Shown here: positions 45,718 to 45,935 of the stretch, piece by piece
How positions within the stretch are numbered: position 1 is the first letter of the stretch
How the letters are laid out: every line of letters starts with the position of its first letter
NCBI GenBank assembly: GCA_004298505.1
Contig: SCRO01000103.1
Location: 1 to 45,935 of the forward strand
Reading direction: 5' to 3'
DNA: 45,935 nt
Source: Rhodanobacter sp.
GTDB taxonomy: Bacteria; Pseudomonadota; Gammaproteobacteria; Xanthomonadales; Rhodanobacteraceae
Translations under genes and position numbers: made by a program
Notes under the pieces: model-generated
Databases searched by the model: none
Seen by the model: only the letters and a program-made list of their open reading frames with translations
What the model was told of the DNA's origin: nothing

Positions 45718-45935
45718 GGCTGGCCTCCCTGGGTGCTGGCACTCGAGGCGGGCTGCTGGTTGTCGTCGGGTACAGACCGGAATCCGCCGTCCGTGGGGGC
45801 GGACAGGACCGACGCCGAAGGCGCCGGCATGTCTTGCACGGGCGCCACCGTCGATGCCCCGGATGCCGGTGCCGGCGCTGCCTGCTCCATCTTCTGCTGG
45901 CGCGCCGCCAGCCGCTCGCCTTCCCGGCGCAAGCG
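45714..45935 (-). CDS. C-terminal part of an envelope protein upstream of the DUF4398 gene (partial)
   Basis: The minus frame is open to the right window edge and ends at 45714, so only the last ~73 residues are seen. A short charged helix (RREGERLAARQQKMEQ) is followed by a Pro/Ala/Ser-rich disordered tail ending ASSASTQGGQP. It shares ATGA with the next gene, so the two form an operon. From context it may also be a DUF4398-type or related envelope protein, but the visible part is not diagnostic. Confidence 0.6.
   Translation of the reverse strand, partial: RLRREGERLAARQQKMEQAAPAPASGASTVAPVQDMPAPSASVLSAPTDGGFRSVPDDNQQPASSASTQGGQP

Overview
The window looks like a chromosomal segment of a high-GC gammaproteobacterium of the Xanthomonadales (Rhodanobacteraceae/Xanthomonadaceae type). 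This is inferred from the family content, the placing of an LPS/O-antigen cluster beside metB (as in Xanthomonas), the many REP-like hairpins and the dense ATGA/GTGA gene overlaps. No rRNA, tRNA or CRISPR array was seen.

Layout. 1-116: end of an IS3-family element. 198-8390 (minus): an accessory block that looks lower in GC by eye. It holds an NAD-dependent epimerase, an 832-aa glycosyltransferase/RgpF protein, a lipoprotein, a decayed coiled-coil gene, a broken IS5-family element, and a sulfotransferase with a long coiled-coil tail that is split by one TAA codon. 8387-11764 (minus): the first Wzt/Wzm ABC exporter pair and metB, joined by 4-nt and 11-nt overlaps. 11986-17858 (plus): two paralogous glycosyltransferases, a methyltransferase and a second Wzm/Wzt pair. 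17842-25796 (minus): rmd and gmd (GDP-D-rhamnose), a 1250-aa glycosyltransferase with three transferase modules, a small coiled-coil protein and another glycosyltransferase. 25894-29322 (plus): rmlBACD (dTDP-L-rhamnose) in perfect start/stop overlap. 29319-30856: a toxin-antitoxin patch bracketed by REP-like hairpins. 30961-32373: manC. 32374-33370: remnants of hipA, brnT and a DUF4143 ATPase, with an intact brnA. 33509-37865: a SNF2 helicase/SWIM zinc-finger pair and a small conserved gene, bracketed by two direct copies of the DUF4143 fragment. 38226-45935 (minus): acyl-CoA synthetase, glmS, cbs, a YdcH/DUF465 protein and two DUF4398-type proteins, the last one cut by the window edge.

How it works together. 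ManC makes GDP-mannose and Gmd/Rmd turn it into GDP-D-rhamnose. RmlABCD make dTDP-L-rhamnose. GlmS feeds amino-sugar synthesis. The glycosyltransferases build rhamnose/mannose-type polysaccharide on a lipid carrier, and the two Wzm/Wzt systems export it. Both Wzt proteins have the C-terminal extension that in this family reads a modified chain end. Each exporter has a candidate end-modifying enzyme beside it: the sulfotransferase for system 1 and the methyltransferase for system 2.

The most interesting signals are: (i) the sulfotransferase/beta-domain/coiled-coil protein as a possible sulfate-capping O-antigen chain terminator with a built-in ruler, now cut by a CAA-to-TAA change inside a repeat unit; (ii) an apparently orphan YafQ toxin in a toxin-antitoxin graveyard; (iii) the SNF2-SWIM cassette between repeated ATPase fragments; (iv) cbs and metB lying in tandem orientation on either side of about 31 kb of mostly polysaccharide genes.
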